Source: Caecitellus pseudoparvulus
Taxonomy: Eukaryota > Bigyra: Bicosoecida
Reading direction: 5' to 3'
Length of the DNA stretch: 64,000 bases
Assembly (NCBI GenBank): GCA_965644315.1
Contig: CBFFRQ010000043.1
Span: 186,001 to 250,000 of the forward strand
In this document: one piece after another, positions 63,765 to 64,000 of the stretch
Layout: the number at the start of each line of letters is the position of its first letter
Position numbering within the stretch: position 1 is the stretch's first letter
Notes under the pieces: model-generated
What the model saw: the letters and a program-made list of their open reading frames with translations, nothing else
The model's database searches: none
What the model was told of the DNA's origin: nothing
Program-made: the position numbers and the translations under genes

Positions 63765-64000
63765 ATGGAATTGCACTCTTGGTCCTTCTTGCTGACTCCA
63801 CAGATTGCATATTTCTTTGTCAAGGCCATTGAAAGCCTTGGAAGCAGTGGCAAAGGGGTCTTGCTGACCGCACCAGAGGGTGCTGGCGTCTCAACATCGC
63901 TGCGTGCGCTGGAGGCTCTTGTTTGCATTGCTGGACATGGTGATGTGCTGTACTTGGACGACGCAAGTGTCCTTGCGCCGACCGCAAACAAGGAGGATCT
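63765..64000 (+). CDS. Partial P-loop-like NTPase, cut by the window end
   Basis: The plus-strand frame runs to the last base and continues outside the window. It may start at the ATG at 63765 (MELHSWSFLLTPQ) or enter at an acceptor CCACAG with the exon starting at 63804 in the same frame. It reads IAYFFVKAIESLGSSGKGVL, then L-T-A-P-E-G-A-G-V-S-T-S-L-R-A-L-E-A-L and G-D-V-L-Y-L-D-D-A. The layout of a beta strand, a glycine-rich G-x-G-V-S-T loop and a later hydrophobic strand ending D-D fits a Walker A/B ATPase, except that the Walker Lys is replaced by Val. Retrotransposon-hot-spot and Crinkler-header ATPases have a similar order, but with so little sequence I do not name a family. Confidence 0.5.
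   Translation, partial: MELHSWSFLLTPQIAYFFVKAIESLGSSGKGVLLTAPEGAGVSTSLRALEALVCIAGHGDVLYLDDASVLAPTANKED

Overview
This window is from the nuclear genome of a GC-rich, gene-dense single-celled eukaryote, most likely a microalga or another free-living protist. I cannot place the lineage. The evidence for a eukaryote is spliceosomal introns (44 to about 120 nt, donors mostly GTGCGT or GTGAGN, acceptors often CGCAG or CACAG), several of which join exons exactly in phase, and families such as STN1, GPN3, a transportin-like importin, ER GH47 mannosidase, cyclic-nucleotide-dependent protein kinase and myosin. There are no rRNA genes, tRNA genes or CRISPR arrays that I could recognise.

From 1 to about 49 kb is a compact, very GC-rich, single-copy gene block. 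In order: riboflavin-transporter-like protein (-), GH47 alpha-mannosidase (-), ammonium transporter (-), STN1 (+), F-box-like protein (-), GPN3 GTPase (+), transportin-3/importin-13-like receptor (+), kelch/coiled-coil protein (+), PKG-like AGC kinase (-), a giant 4,719-residue myosin (+), a four-helix membrane protein (+), a TauD-like oxygenase (-), a small Cys-rich membrane protein (-), an LLPH-like ribosome-biogenesis protein (-), a CSGalNAcT-like glycosyltransferase (+) and an acyl-protein-thioesterase-like hydrolase (+). Convergent neighbours can be 9 to 40 bp apart. Most genes have none to five short introns, and several consist almost wholly of one long exon.

From about 49.1 kb to the right end the character changes. 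Base composition drops, intergenic stretches lengthen and conserved housekeeping genes stop. This part holds a minus-strand gene built from duplicated phase-0 exons of about 150 codons (50.4-52.8 kb), a head-to-head truncated paralogue (54.5-55.5 kb) cut by a G-rich minisatellite, an orphan SIM-like protein between them, some unresolved minus-strand exons, and a zinc-finger transposase resembling Plavaka/KDZ (CMC superfamily) elements. The transposase is divergently paired with a 622-residue orphan protein (57.3-63.2 kb). The window ends inside a P-loop-like NTPase gene.

The main points of interest are the myosin tail (about 23-25 copies of an undescribed helical repeat), the duplicated-exon family, the transposase/orphan pair, and two DNA-level signals: the palindrome TGGGCCCA (about 35 copies by eye, all left of 40 kb, across frames and introns) and TTTCCGCA (sense orientation, near gene starts and in first introns). 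The genes have unrelated household roles: ER glycan trimming, nutrient uptake, telomere maintenance, RNA polymerase assembly, nuclear import, signalling and motility. Nothing suggests one shared pathway.
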